Shown: positions 33,024-45,395, counted from the stretch's first letter. The stretch is 64,000 nt of DNA from Stratiolaelaps scimitus (GCA_019614645.1 JABWDB010000012.1:6262001-6326000), one strand, 5' to 3'. The notes: generated by a model from the letters alone, not told the origin. Made by a program: numbers and translations.

Positions 33024-35427
33024 CCCGGATCACTGTTCCTATCCCACAACGAACCCGATATTTCGAGTTATGCACCTCACCGGTAGACAGCTCGCTTCTC
33101 GACCGACCCAGTAACAAATGACGGGCTGACGCTCGAAATCAATCGCGATATCAAACACATTCACAACGTTACATGATGAAATTTCGTTTTCAAGCTTGTG
33201 TTTATGTCGCCGGAGCCGACCTGTTCGCGCTCGCAGTGTTTACAAACACGCCGCGACCTCCTACAATACTTTCTCTCTGTGTCTTTCTCTCTGTCTCGCC
33301 GTCGTCGGCGAGGGGAGGCCCTTCTCAATGTTGTGGCGGACTTGAAGCGGAGAACCGAATCGAACTATCCCCTTGAAACAAGGAATTGCAAAAAATCACT
33401 CGAAACAACGTTGGTGCTTATACAAGAACACATCCTCAAGGGTTGGGCCCTATGCTTTCAAGGAAGCGTCTCGATTATGAAACTTCTTTTAGGGGAGAAT
33501 CCCCGTTATGACTGAGGCGGCATCGTCGGTAAAGGGATACAGGCTAGATCAATAGATCGGTTGTGGGATATGTGCCAGATAGCAGGTTCAAATCCTGCCG
33601 AAGATTCAGGATAATGTCATTTTTTCTTGAGCTCTTCTTTCGGATTGATGAAAATGTATACTCTAAGTAAGAAATTTTATCTCAACCATTCAATTTGGCA
33701 GCTACTGTTCAATTATATTCTATCCATACATTGGGAAACAAGTCCGATTTTGAAAAGGGTGGTTATTTCTCGAATCTCTGTCATCTTCGTCTCGAATATA
33801 GATAATCGAAAATCTCGTGTGTATCCGATATCAAATCGCCAGTAGTCAGCTAGAGACAACTCGCAAGTAATATGAAGCATGAATGCGCTCGATGAACTGT
33901 AGCTACAGTGATCAAGAAGGGTATTTGCCTGGAGAGTTTCAATATAATACAATACAAGTACTCCTTTATTTGCAACCCAGGAGCATTATGGTAATAACGG
34001 TTAAGATTTTATTTGCTTATTAAAGGAAGCGCACTTTAACAATGCTCACGTTCTCCATGTGTCTCTAAGTCGCGCGACTCGACTCTTGAGCATTTACCGG
34101 CCGGAGGCTTAGCCCTCCGAGCCACCGCGCTGATGGCAGTGGACGTAACGTATACTTGTGTACAATTTTACACACTTGTTTTGTACAATTGTCAAAATAC
34201 GTAATTACATCACTATGTGGAGACAGGTCGAAACGGCCACCGACCGAAATCGCCAGCAACAAGCATAAGAAGCAGGCGCCACCATTAGCCGACCGAGTAA
34301 GAGAGGTGCATCAGTGCGGGCGTCACGCAATTATCACGGACGGTCGTGTTCGTCAATGCCCGATGTTCACACCGTATGCGATCGGATCGCACCGTGCAAA
34401 CGGCCGAATCACGACCATTGGCTTCACCCCCACCCAGCCAACTCCGTGCTGTGCTCGCTGTGACGATGCTGTGCCGCGGCTGAAAGGAGACCACGAACGG
34501 CAGAGACAGCACCAGCAACTAAAGCCGATATAAGATCGAGCCCGCCGCCGCCTCAGCAGCAGCAGCAGCTCCGCTGGTAACCAGCCGTCATTGGTGATGT
34601 TTCTGGCACCAGAATCGGTGGCGTGCGCTGTGCCGATCGATCGCCTGTTGGGTTGTTGTTGTTCTCGGTGGGGGCGACAGGCGCGGGCGCGTGCGTCTTT
34701 GCAGCACAACAAGCAAGCGCTGGGAAAGGAGGAACGAGGCGAAGATGAAATCCAGCGAGTGTCTGTCCGCTGGTGCTCGCTGCCTGGCTGGCTGGCTAAC
34801 CCACAACTAACGGAGGGAGATACAAACAACGGTCCCTAGCTTGCTTGAATGCTGCCTGGCCTGGCTCGATGTTTGATGCCGTCGAAGAGAGATGATGATA
34901 CTCTGACTAAGAGCTGCATTGTCCGTTCGTCGTCTGGATGGCCAATGGTATCTCGGGGTCGGGTAGTGTGCAGTGTTCAGTGAAGAAGTTGGATTTGTCG
35001 TGCACGATTACTGGCGTATGTCGATAGATCAACGCGACGCGTACCCACAACGAAAGGACATCCAACTCCGCTCACTCTGTTCTCTCGCAGGTTCATGCGC
35101 CACTGCGACGGCTACGGCTGGCGTCGATTGCTTGTTCACCATACGAATGCTGCTGCTGCTACTGCTGAATGGTGTTGAACGGTGGGAAACACTATCGCGC
35201 GTGAATGGGCCAATGGCCAGCTCGAAGCAGCTTGAAACAGAGGAACGGTGAAATGACAAAGGTGGCCACAGGTGACAAAGTGAAGTGACTCTGCCGAATT
35301 CGTTCGAACCGCACGATCTAGCAGGGGCAATCCTCGAAGACAAGGAACCTCCACACTGGTGACAACATCAACATCAGCATCAGCAGCAAACACAACAGCA
35401 ATCAGAAGATTGTCAGCAACCGCGAAT
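33024..35427. promoter_or_regulatory. Shared upstream region of PRPF31 and the BMP receptor
   Basis: The two genes point away from each other from this 2.4-kb gap. From about 34,200 to 35,427 it is GC-rich with CAG/CTG and CAACA runs and looks like the 5' UTR and promoter of the receptor. Around 33,585-33,598 is a lone B-box-like GCAGGTTCAAATCC, and at 34,075-34,135 a SINE-like piece. Open frames here are low-complexity and unsupported. Confidence 0.45.
34075..34135 (-). repeat. SINE-like fragment
   Basis: The reverse complement carries TGGCTCGGAGGG and CCGGCCGGTAAATG, resembling the A-box and loop part of the piece at 32,015-32,090. The B box is decayed. Confidence 0.4.
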
Positions 35428-38400
35428 ATGAACGACGACCACGACGTCCGAGGATCAACGCAGCGGAGTTGCCGTAAAACGCTGCCGGAACCGCCTGAGT
35501 GGCATTGTGCCATGGCCACTATTATGGGCTCGGAAATGATGACATCGCCGGCTGCAGTCAACTCGACGAGTGACGGTCGCCCACCGACGATAATGGCCAA
35601 TAAAGGAAGATTCACTAAAACAAGCATAAGGGAGAGAAACGTCACAGTGAGACGGACGTTAATACCAGCGTTTTTCCTGAGGGATCTCCTATCGGCGATT
35701 CCGTCGGTGACGTTCATCGTCGTAGCGGCTATGTGTGTCGTAGGTGAGAATTACGCTTCTCTCTAACGATCTCGAACGTAGATATCGAATTCGAATGTTG
35801 GAGTTCGGTAGTACCGACGTAATGGGTTGAAGGCTTTTTGTTTTGTTTTTTTATTTTTGTCATGTAAATTTGCCTCTGGCACTGAGTTGCGTTCCCGAGG
35901 ACGGGTAACGATTTATCCGCGATACCTCTTCACATGGGTTACGCTAACCGCTTAACATGCTTCCTTGCCATCTCGCCGGACCGCAACCAATTAACAGGCT
36001 AATTGTGGCATGATTTATATTCATATGATAAGCGCATGAGCTAGATTCAAACGATAGTTTGAGCTTCTCGTAATTAGAAAAATATGTTCAGCTTAGAATT
36101 AAGCGTGGCTCATCGTAGCATTTAACATCAAGTTGCACACTTGTTCAGTGAGTAGTTCAAAATATCAATATGTTATATGTATACATATATACTAAATACA
36201 GTGACACATGACAGGGATTACTTCGCGTCGAAATGGAGATATGTCGTCCATCTAAACGAATTCTTCATTAACGCCCAATAATCGATATGAAATGAGAGGA
36301 GAAATAGTCCATTTCTAGGCAACATCTGCAACAACTCAATAGCGATCGTGCACAACCCGATCCTGGGATTACAACATAGTACAGTTCTCTAGTTATCTAT
36401 CCCCGATATGAACAGAAGTCTGCCTCTCGTCATACATATCTCCCCGCGCAGCTCTTTCTTATCGCACCAATCTTATCGCAAGACTGCAAGCTGTCTATGA
36501 GCATCTATCCGCCTGCGAGCCCATGCCCGATTCGCGGTCTCTCCTTTATGTTTCGCTTGGGGGAAGCCTGATCAGTGCAGCAGTTGTTGCTTAATGGGGC
36601 CCGTGTTCGGCAACGGCCTGCTGCTGATACCTTCGCTTCTGCGGCTTCCCTTGGCGAGGAGCCCCTCTGTAGCCAGTTCAGCTACCTGCGCAGCTTTGGT
36701 ACCGTTGGTCAATAAACAATACAATATAATAACAATCATCATCATCACCATAACGACAAGAAGTGATTGAACTAGCAACGTTTGAATTATGTATTTGGCA
36801 AGGAATTGTACCCCCAAAGAACACCCCTCCCACCGCACGAGCCTAGTGAACCGCTCGAACCTCAACCCCAGCCACTGACTCGCCAAAGGATGCGACTCCT
36901 TTCGGCCATCTACATCAGCCGCAAACATACGTAAAAGGCTTACGGGAGCAGTCACCCCACTGCAACACTATACCACATACATACATATGTAACAGCCAAA
37001 GGGGCGGTCTCCTTCCATCATCAGGGGAAGGAACGACTAATTGTATCGGGCGTGGCACGGTCAATTCTATCGTACAATGGTTTCTTATTCAACTCCTTCT
37101 CCCATCGGTTTCATGTCGATTACAGGATCTACAGGCATCACATGCTACTGTTGGGGAGAATGTCCGGAACATGTGGACAATCACACGTGCACTGTCGACG
37201 GCCCGGGCTCCATGTGTTTCCACCATGTGCAGGAGGTACTCAACGATCGTACCGGCAATCTGGAAATTGAAAGCACGTACGGATGCCTCGAAGAGCAACC
37301 GGCGATTCTCGTCTGCAAAAGCCATCTGACAAAGCAAAAGGTATGAACGTGTGTTGTGCCCCCGCCGTAAGGCGACCGTGAGCGTGCACTGATCGATAAC
37401 GTCGGCGTCGGTAGACCGTTGCACGTGTGAACGGGCTCGTCTCGTTAGCAGTCGTCAGCCGTAAGACGTCAAATCTTCTGAAGACTAGACGTCCACCGGA
37501 AACCGTATCCGCTGAGCAATCTCCCCGTTGGCTCGGGATGACGTTGAATCGCGGACGGAACTGACGTCAGGGACAGTGAGCGAAGGTGTCGCGAGATGCT
37601 GGGCATAAGTTTAAGGCACCCCTATATTTCAGCAAATCGTTACAAGGAGCACACATTTGAGAAATGCATTATGTATCAGATTAATATACGCGTCAAATAT
37701 CATACACACATGCAACACATACAAAACATTTTATTGTAGCAGGCAGCATGCAACGCCACGCCATATGCGCTGTTCTCTGTGGTGTGTACGTTATTTGACA
37801 CGTACATAAATCTGCTACATGATAAGTTTATGCCCAGCACTGTATTAGACACGTAACCGCGAGCCATGCCCTGCTCGTTGACTCCACGCAAATGTATTAC
37901 TTCCTTACACTCAAGGCATTCAAAGGGCCTCTTTAGACACAGATACGCAAGAACGCTGCCACTGTATGAGAGTCTATCTGAAATTGATACAGACACGGGT
38001 GCAACATCTGTATGCCTGCATATGACACTGGCTGCCTACTTATTGATTTCGATTGCACTCTGGCCCGACCAACTATTTATTTATTTATTTGTCAGCTGTT
38101 GTCTAGTCGTCATTGGCCCACCAGTGTCTCCCTCCCGCACTCAACGATTCGACACAAAATCCACTAGTATAGATTCTATACTTGTTCTCTGTTGCTCACT
38201 CCATGTTATCGTCTGTCTCTGCGATCACATCTGTCCGTGGATGCGTGGCTGTCCTCCACACGGCGGCAACAGGCCGCGATGAACATCGAGTGCTGCCGGA
38301 ACGCCGACCTGTGCAACTTCAATCTGAGGCCCGAGGTGATCCGGCACAAGGACGATGCGCCGGAGGAGGAGCTACATCCTGAATCCGTCCATCTGATCAT

Positions 38401-39992
38401 CTTTGGAGCCGCGCTGGGGACGTGCCTAATCTTCGTCGGCCTGGTATATCTGATCTTGCACTGTCGTCGCAACAAGCTGAAATCGTTCTCGGCCGAGAAC
38501 GGCCACTTTCTCGCCTCGAGCGACTCGAAAACGCTACAGGAGCTGATCGAGTGCAGTATCACGAGCGGTAGCGGATCCGGCCTGCCAAAGATGATCCAGC
38601 GTACAATCGCCCGCCAGATCGACCTCGATTGCCCGATTGGCAAAGGCCGCTACGGCGAAGTGTATCGTGCGCTGTGGAAGGGCGAGTACGTCGCCTGCAA
38701 AGTGTTCAACTCGACCGAGGAGCCTTCGTGGTGCCGCGAGGTAGAGATCTACCAGACGACCCTGCTTCGGCATGACAATATACTCGGGTTCATAGCGGCC
38801 GATATACGTGGCCATCGCGGCGTCACCCAGCTGCTCCTGATCACGAACTTCCACGAAAATGGCTCGTTGCACGACTACCTGACGATACATTGCGTCGACG
38901 AGGATCAGGCTGTCGAGATGGCGCTGAACATTTGCAGTGGCCTATGCCATTTGCACAACGAGATTCGGGGCAAGCAGGAGAAGCCGAAGATCGCCCACCG
39001 CGACATCAAGTCAAAGAATATCCTCGTGAAGAGGGACGGCACTTGCTGTATTGCCGATTTCGGGCTGGCCGTACGCTCCGACATGAATTCGAACCAGGTA
39101 GACATCGGGTGCCAGAATACCCGCGCCGGCACCAAGCGTTACATGGCCCCCGAAGTCCTCTCGGAGACGCTGAAGAAGACCAACTTCGATTCATATTTGC
39201 GGGCGGATATGTACTCGTTTGGCTTGGTCATCTGGGAGATCGGGACGAGAACGAATTTCGCCGGCATCGGCAAATTGGAGCCGTATCAAATCCCGTATCA
39301 TGATAGTGTACCCGGTGACCCAAGCTTCGAGGATATGCGCAAGGTCGTGTGCATCGCCCAGGAGAGACCACACATACCTACCACGTGGTTCAAGAACGAG
39401 GTAACTATTATTATTATTAGTACGAGGCAATTGAAATTATTATGACGAGGAGTTGTGCATTGTTATTGCCGCAATGTGCTCTAGTTCCTCATTCATGAAC
39501 AGCTTCATTTCAACGATCCTGATTGCGTTCGATTAGTGCTAATTATCAATACTACTAGAACAAACACTATTAATACTAATTCGTTGGTGACACGTCAATC
39601 AAACCTTGGCGCATTCTGCAAGTACTATATAAATATATATATATATATATATCTTACCATTACCATTCGCATTGTAGACGATGCGGCAGTTTGCCAGTAT
39701 CATCCTCGATCTGTGGTGGGATACGCCCGAGTCTCGTCTACCAGTATTGAACGCAAAGAAGCGGCTGCATCGACTGGAGAACGCGTTAGCACCAAAGGAT
39801 CGCTACAGCCCATCGAATCGGCGCAACGCCCACCTGATACCGCAATCGTCGTCAAGCGCCGGCCAATCGCTCCTCATGTACGAGACGATGAGCGGACATC
39901 AGTCAACAACGTGTCCACTGCAGAATTCGAGCAGCCAACCTGAGGCGCCATCGTCGGTCGCTTTGCCTGGCGACCATCTACAGCGATGCTGA
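35428..39992 (+). CDS. BMP type I receptor Ser/Thr kinase, thickveins/ALK3/6-like (4 coding exons)
   Basis: Exons 35428-35743, 37126-37340, 38273-39400, 39678-39992; 657 aa, or 602 aa if translation starts at the ATG at 35,593. Exon 1 ends in a hydrophobic stretch (SVTFIVVAAMCVVG), the likely signal sequence. Exon 2 and early exon 3 give the Cys-rich activin-receptor domain (ITCYCWGECP, then IECCRNADLCN). The transmembrane helix is residues about 216-241. The GS box TSGSGSG (about 274-280) marks it as type I. Kinase: GKGRYGEV loop, Lys320 (ACK), HRD 419-421, DFG 439-441, APE 469-471. The L45 loop (ADIRGHRGVTQ) resembles the BMP ALK3/6 class, so it should bind BMP ligands with a type II partner and phosphorylate Mad/Smad1/5. 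Oddities: DFG where this family usually has DLG; receptor middle and nearly all the kinase in one 376-codon exon; a tail of about 70 Ser/Pro/Gln-rich residues after the kinase, where most relatives stop. AATAAA at 40,548. Confidence 0.9.
36572..36955 (-). other. Unexplained 127-aa ORF inside the BMP receptor intron 1
   Basis: The frame has one hydrophobic helix (LLVVMVMMMIVIILYCLL), partly built from a CAT/ATC simple repeat, followed by TKAAQVAELATEGLLAKGSR. No family recognised and no splice support. It may be mobile-element sequence. Low confidence as a gene. Confidence 0.15.
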
Positions 39993-40560
39993 AAGCAACG
40001 AACGTTCGGGGGTAATAGGGTGATGGGATACGCAGTGCCTTGTACATTAACCATACGTATATGGAACACATCGACATTGGATCTGTAATTAATTTTGGGT
40101 GACTGTATATATATGTATATATATATATATATTTTTTTTTTTTTTCCGATTATAATTATGTTTTACAAAGTTCGTGCAATTTGTCTTGACCAACGGCACC
40201 CTTATGTATTAGATAGACTGTTACAGATTCTAGTGTAAATAAAACCGATATATACATATAAATATATATATATATATGTATATATGTATATATATAGGCT
40301 AAAGATTAAAACAAAAAAAAATGTCTATTGTAATAGACGCTTACGACGACCACCTGAAGCGTGTGCCAAATATCATATTATCAATGGAGTGTAAATAGTT
40401 AATTAATATCATTTATATTATTGTGATGAATGCGTAATGGTGTCTGCATACTGTATACACTATGATGCGATAGTCAAAACTAGACTAAGGATATATGTAC
40501 ATAGATGATCCAGATGCGAAAAAAAAATCGAATTTCGATACTGGCTCAATAAAAACAAGA
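39993..40560 (+). other. 3' UTR of the BMP receptor with AT microsatellites
   Basis: Contains TA-repeat runs at about 40,105-40,130 and 40,256-40,300, and AATAAA at 40,548-40,553, the best polyadenylation signal. Confidence 0.55.
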
Positions 40561-40724
40561 CTTATTTTCATACTCGCTTGGTTGTATGGCGGTAAAGAAG
40601 ATATAACAATAACAATAATGATAATCACAACGAACTAGACCTCGACTGTAGAAACGTGCCAGAATCAGTGACATAGGCTATCCCACCTTTCTCTCTTTCG
40701 ATGGGCAGACTCACAACGCCTTAA

Positions 40725-40805
40725 ACATCTAACATCACTCCGCGGTACAACTGCTTCCGGCGTTGCTTCATAAGGCGGACCCCCGTAGATGTAGATGTGC
40801 AACGG
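40725..40805 (-). repeat. Diverged relative of the 86-bp element
   Basis: GCGTTGCTTCATAAGGCGG, then ACCCCCG, matches the insert at 23,771-23,856 (GCATTGCTTCGTAAGACGG). Upstream ACATCTAACATCACTCC is a weaker match. Confidence 0.5.
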
Positions 40806-40924
40806 TGGCCACCGAACCGGTGTGAGCACCTGCATCCGTCTCCTCCGGTTGCAGGGGCACACGAATGCAGCATCAGGTTGCCGGGGCCCTCACCAGGTCA
40901 TGGGACTTAGGGATAATAAGGAAC

Positions 40925-41900
40925 GTTAAGATATTTAACTGGCCGAAGGTAGAATTTATATATATTATATAGATATTAGATATATATATATTAGATATAG
41001 ATGTGTATATGTGTCTATGTGTATATATATAAAATTAGAACTCGTCAACTTCGGATATGAACGGTACATGACTGAATAAGGGATTTTCAAGATGGTCAAA
41101 GCTAAGGGTGGCGAACGACAGTTGGACGTTTTTCACAAACAGCTAATTAATTGATTGATTGATTGGTTGGTTGGTTGATTTCACGACGATTTTGCAGTGA
41201 AATATATATTTGTCAATGTCTGTATTGAGATGGGATGAGATATTGCTTCGCAAAGAATGACTGACTGGATTTTTTTTCCCCCATATTTGTACATTGACTA
41301 CTCAACTCATAAGTTATCATTGTTCAGGGTGCCGAGAATATTTGGGTGTCGTTGATGCGACGCGAACGTGTGTAATTCTTCTGGGTGTTCGCGCTGCCAC
41401 AGCATTCATACGGATGGCTTCGTCAATCAAGGGTTATTCATCAATCGAGCGTTATTCCAAGCAATATGATTAGACGCTGATGTCTTATTCCTGTTCAATA
41501 AATGACTATTTTAGCTACATGTCGATTGTCGTTGCTATAAGCTCGTAGGTAACTTGAAAAAAATGTTGTTACACAACAGGGTATAATTACATACATGCAG
41601 GCATACTGTATTCGATTCATTATCGTAGGGTACTGTCTCATTAAATGTCCTCAATTTTTGTTCTTATCAACTACCCATACCATACGCTTGTACTCTAAAG
41701 TTAGACATTGTCCCCAGTAGATTCAGTGGTCCATCACCCCGCCTCGACGAAATAACAAACCTTTGTCGATAGGTTGGATAGGACAGGCTGGATCAGTCTC
41801 CGGACACGCTGTCATATCAACTTCAAGGCAGATCGATCTCTGGTGGAGGAAATCCACGGGATGTATGCGTGTATATGCTGCAGAGTCGATGCAGCGATAA
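40925..41900. other. Intergenic DNA with simple repeats
   Basis: TATA-rich runs at about 40,960-41,030 and a TTGA/TTGG tetranucleotide run at 41,148-41,180. No gene supported. Confidence 0.5.
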
Positions 41901-41939
41901 CTCCGATCTCCGATCTTTAGCAACACTCAGCCACTGTCG

Positions 41940-42152
41940 ATGGCAAGCTTTCCAGCAGCCGCCGCCGCCGCCGCCGCCGCTCGAGCCGCGGGCGAATATC
42001 GTGGGACGTCAGTCGCTGTCCACAATCAGACATTGTTATGTATTGAAGATATGAATGGACTTCGATACGAGGTGAATCGTTTGTTCGTTCGACAGGTCAC
42101 GCGCACAACGTCTGCGCTCACTCCGGATCCGCCCTATCAGAGATCGGGCTAG
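41940..42152 (+). CDS. Possible small ORF with poly-alanine start
   Basis: ATG at 41,940 opens 70 aa beginning MASFPAAAAAAAAARAAGEY, coded by a GCC run, followed by HNQTLLCIEDMNGLRYEVNR. Position at the edge of the GC-rich region suggests transcribed DNA. No family recognised; poly-Ala frames often arise from GCC repeats by chance. Confidence 0.2.
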   Translation: MASFPAAAAAAAAARAAGEYRGTSVAVHNQTLLCIEDMNGLRYEVNRLFVRQVTRTTSALTPDPPYQRSG

Positions 42153-43900
42153 CTACGCGTGCGTGCGTTTGTTCCGGAACGTACCGGAAAAACAAATCGC
42201 TAGGGATCACATCTGATCTGTTCGTCTCTGCCCGTTCCGTGGACCCGAAGCCAAATAGCGAACGCAGCTTGCGAACGCTTCGGCGGTGGTCATTTGAACA
42301 GAAACGCTGTTCTCCTAACGCATCGTAGCGCCGTCGTATTCTACAGTCGCTTGCTGCTCCGTGAAGTCAGCGTTAAGTCTGGGTGGATAGAGGACGTCAA
42401 TGTGTGTGTGTGTGTTTTTTGTGTTTGCTGTGCATTGGCATAGCAATGCCGACAAATGTGTGCGCATCGCGCCCCCGACGTCGATCGATGTTCCAGAGCG
42501 TTAGCTAATACCGTCGTGGTTGGCGCTGCGCGGCGACGTTGCCACAGAAGATGGCGAGATCGATAGAGAGATTGCGCGGATTGAGACCAGTGACGAGACG
42601 GAGAGGACTAGCCGCGGCAAGGCTAGCAACAAAGTAATCCCTATAGGATAAATGAGGGAAGGTAGCAACAAGTTCAGTCCCTGTGCGGCCGAGGGAATGT
42701 GGCAGCTAAATCCACCGCTGGAAGGAAAGATAACCATCGCCGGTATCAACAGCGAGGCCGTTGTCGCTCCCGTTGACGTTCGTGGGCGATTGAGCGCGCG
42801 CCGGTCGCCCTTGCCACGGGTAAACGAAGCTGCACAGCAGATACAGCTGAACGAAGCCACCACAGACTGCCGTCGTAAGAGCGAGAGTTGGAGAGAGAGA
42901 GAGAAATAGAGGAGAGAGAGAGACAGAGGTCCGGGAGCTCCATGGTGGAGTTTCACTCGACGGAGGAGGCGAATTGAGGTGACGCTGTGTAACTCACCGA
43001 CCGATGACGCCCCCGCACCGTCCCCGCACTGGAGAGGGCGTTAGTGTGTGTCCAGCTTAGTTAAAGGTAGATCCCACAGTGGTCGCCGATGACAGCCTGT
43101 CCGCCGGTCCAGTTTGCGTCGGCTGTGAGAAGAGGGAATAGCCGATAGATCAAGCCGGCGAAGGAAACTACCGCTGGGATTTCGCCTCGGCTGGATTTGA
43201 CTGCAGAGATCATTCGAGTCTGCGCAGCTGCTCGGGGGTTGTGCTGCAATCGATGACGTGAACTCAAATGTTAGTAGCACTGTCAGGACCACGAATTATA
43301 AGTGAGATAACGTAGGATTGTAGCGTGGGTGTACAGTGAATTCAAGGGGCGACTCTGTTTCTCGCGGGGAATTTTGCTAAAGTGAGCGTTTCTCAGAGGA
43401 GATCAGTGTCCATTAGCGCAGAGCGGACTTCAGTAGGATTTCAATGAAATCCAACGGAAGTAGGATTTGCTTCGAAGGCCCTCTATGTGCGGGGGGAGGC
43501 GAGGGCCTGCAGTAACAGTTCGAAAGCAAAGCAGAAGGCTACCCGCGCAGTGTGACTTGACGCGATTATTCGTGTGCGATCGATCGATCACTTGTGGAAG
43601 AAACTCGTATTTGGCTCACGTTTAATTCTCTGTGTGTGTACATAGGCATTGTGGAGTAGCTAGTGTATTTGGCTGCGATAGGTAAAGTACCTGTTTGCTG
43701 GCTATAGAGCAGGGCACTCATAGTGACCTGGTGCCGGGCCCTCCTTGATCAGCACAGGACACTCAGTGCAGGACTGTGAGGCTTCGTTGTCGACTCGTAG
43801 TGAGATCGTGACTTTTATGAGTTTGTGAGTTTTATGAGTTGTCGATAGCCATTTACCACTAAACATTGTAGTGGAGCCAATGATTTGAGAGTTGGTCAAT
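42153..43900 (+). promoter_or_regulatory. GC-rich, GA-repeat promoter or 5' UTR-like region without an assigned gene
   Basis: CpG-rich DNA with many CG words, a TG run at 42,401-42,414 and GA runs at 42,890-42,930. It resembles promoter plus 5' UTR sequence seen in front of arthropod developmental genes. The nearest downstream coding gene is the epoxide hydrolase at 45,892, which may use a distant 5' exon here. The frame 42,652-42,909 is open but unrecognised. Confidence 0.35.
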
Positions 43901-44265
43901 ACATGAAGGCTTTTCGCTTCATCCCAAAGTCAATGGAGAACATACTCCCAAATGTAACTTCGTTCGCGGGGTCAACAATCAAGAAGGAGAAATTTCTATA
44001 TTTCAATGGTTTACTGCCTTCTCGCAACGTGCAATCGTGACAATAATTAAATAACTAAAATGACAATAACATATATTCATATCATGTTTATTTGTCGTAT
44101 CGCATAACGAGCCCAGTTGTTGAGTATGAACTTGAAACCTACGCTCATGCTTGGATTCTTCTGAGGCGCTAAAAAGCCAAATCACATCATATCCGCAAGA
44201 TAGATCATTTGTGACGACCGTCAGCATCTGTCAAGTTCTGTCAATGATCTAAAACTTTGCATTTT

Positions 44266-44334
44266 GTATCAGTTGTCGCCATATCAATGTATGTTAAAAG
44301 GTTTAACATACATTGATATTGCGACAACTGATAC
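44266..44334. repeat. 69-bp near-perfect palindrome
   Basis: Arms of 33 bp (44,266-44,298 and 44,302-44,334), one mismatch (C at 44,280), and a 3-bp centre AGG. The left arm begins GTATCAGTTGTCGCCATATC. Either strand would fold into a very stable hairpin. Confidence 0.95.
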
Positions 44335-45395
44335 ACCAAAGTGTATGTGTGTCGTCACCATGTATTGTACTATTATATTATACGACGTTCATATGCATTA
44401 AAAAAATTATTGCACTGCGCTATTGCACACCCGAGTCATGTGCAATAGGCGGGCCCCCAGTGATCAGGAAGGCGGGTACTCCAGGAGGTGGCCTCGCCAT
44501 CTCACACCGGAAGGAGCTCAATGGACTTGTCCTCTTGACGAGTGGGCTTGGTCTTCTATAATTTCTGGATTGTTTTCTTGTTAGTTGTTTGGTCTATTTC
44601 GCTCAGCTCGCCGCTCTGTTTCACGCTCTCGTCCCAAATAAATGTCAGTATAAAAGCACACACATTGTCTATACATTGACCACAACGAGCTGTCGTTGTC
44701 GATTAGGCCATCTCAGCGGTCCCCGCAGTGGTGCCGGCCTCGTTCGGGCTTCTGGGCAGGGGCCGCTCCCATCGTGATCTAACCATTTTCTGCAAGTGAG
44801 TATCTAGTCACATGTCGTGCTACGCTTCTTCGCGCGCTCATTCGAACAAAACGAGTCGTGCGATCTTTGCGGCCCCGTAGAAGATGTCCTGTGTCATTGG
44901 TGCTGTGGCAAGCCATCTCGGCAGTGGTCTGACAACCGAAGGGGGACTTCTACTCAACTGTTGAATATATCATGCGCAGAAAGCTGAGCCGACTCATCAC
45001 CGATTTCACATCGAGCAGAAGTCTAATGAGAAGCTCGCTTGCGTCGCGTTTGTGGCTTAAGCAGTTCTTTAGCTAAAACGCTTCGTTGTTCATATCTGTG
45101 CCACATCTCCCGCTCTGCTTTACGAGCCAAGTTAGCAACCAGTAATAACAGCGAAGAAATAACAGCCAAGTCGATGTCAGCTAATATATATCGAGATTAC
45201 CTGCCGATTGAGGAAGTTGAAGCTTGCGGCCAATTTGCATAGGAGGGATACTCATTCTACACAATTGAGGTCGTTCTTCATTAGAAGATACCATTCTTTC
45301 ATGTACAAAGAAAGAACTTAAAAGCACTGTAAAAATTGCAGTTCCTTTAATAAACCAATCAAGTCGTTACCATTACCCTTACCTAACCTTTAGGC
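44335..45395 (+). mobile_element. Repeat debris, probable truncated retroelement ending in a TTACC-type tail
   Basis: Includes Gly/Pro-rich low-frame scraps, TATAAAAG at 44,651, and a 3' end at about 45,325-45,390 (TTGCAGTTCCTTTAATAAAC, then ACC-rich repeats) shared with 48,735-48,795. No intact coding frame. Type uncertain. Confidence 0.35.

Noticed and set aside
34353..34829. 158-codon minus-strand frame rich in Arg, Ser and Cys
   Set aside because: Low-complexity frame over CAG/CTG and GC-rich leader DNA of the BMP receptor; no family motif.
35136..35717. 193-codon minus-strand frame overlapping BMP receptor exon 1
   Set aside because: The plus-strand reading ends in a signal-like helix with a donor whose phase fits exon 2; the minus frame shows no domain.
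38206..38890. Minus-strand frames opposite the kinase exon
   Set aside because: Antisense shadows of the kinase coding exon.
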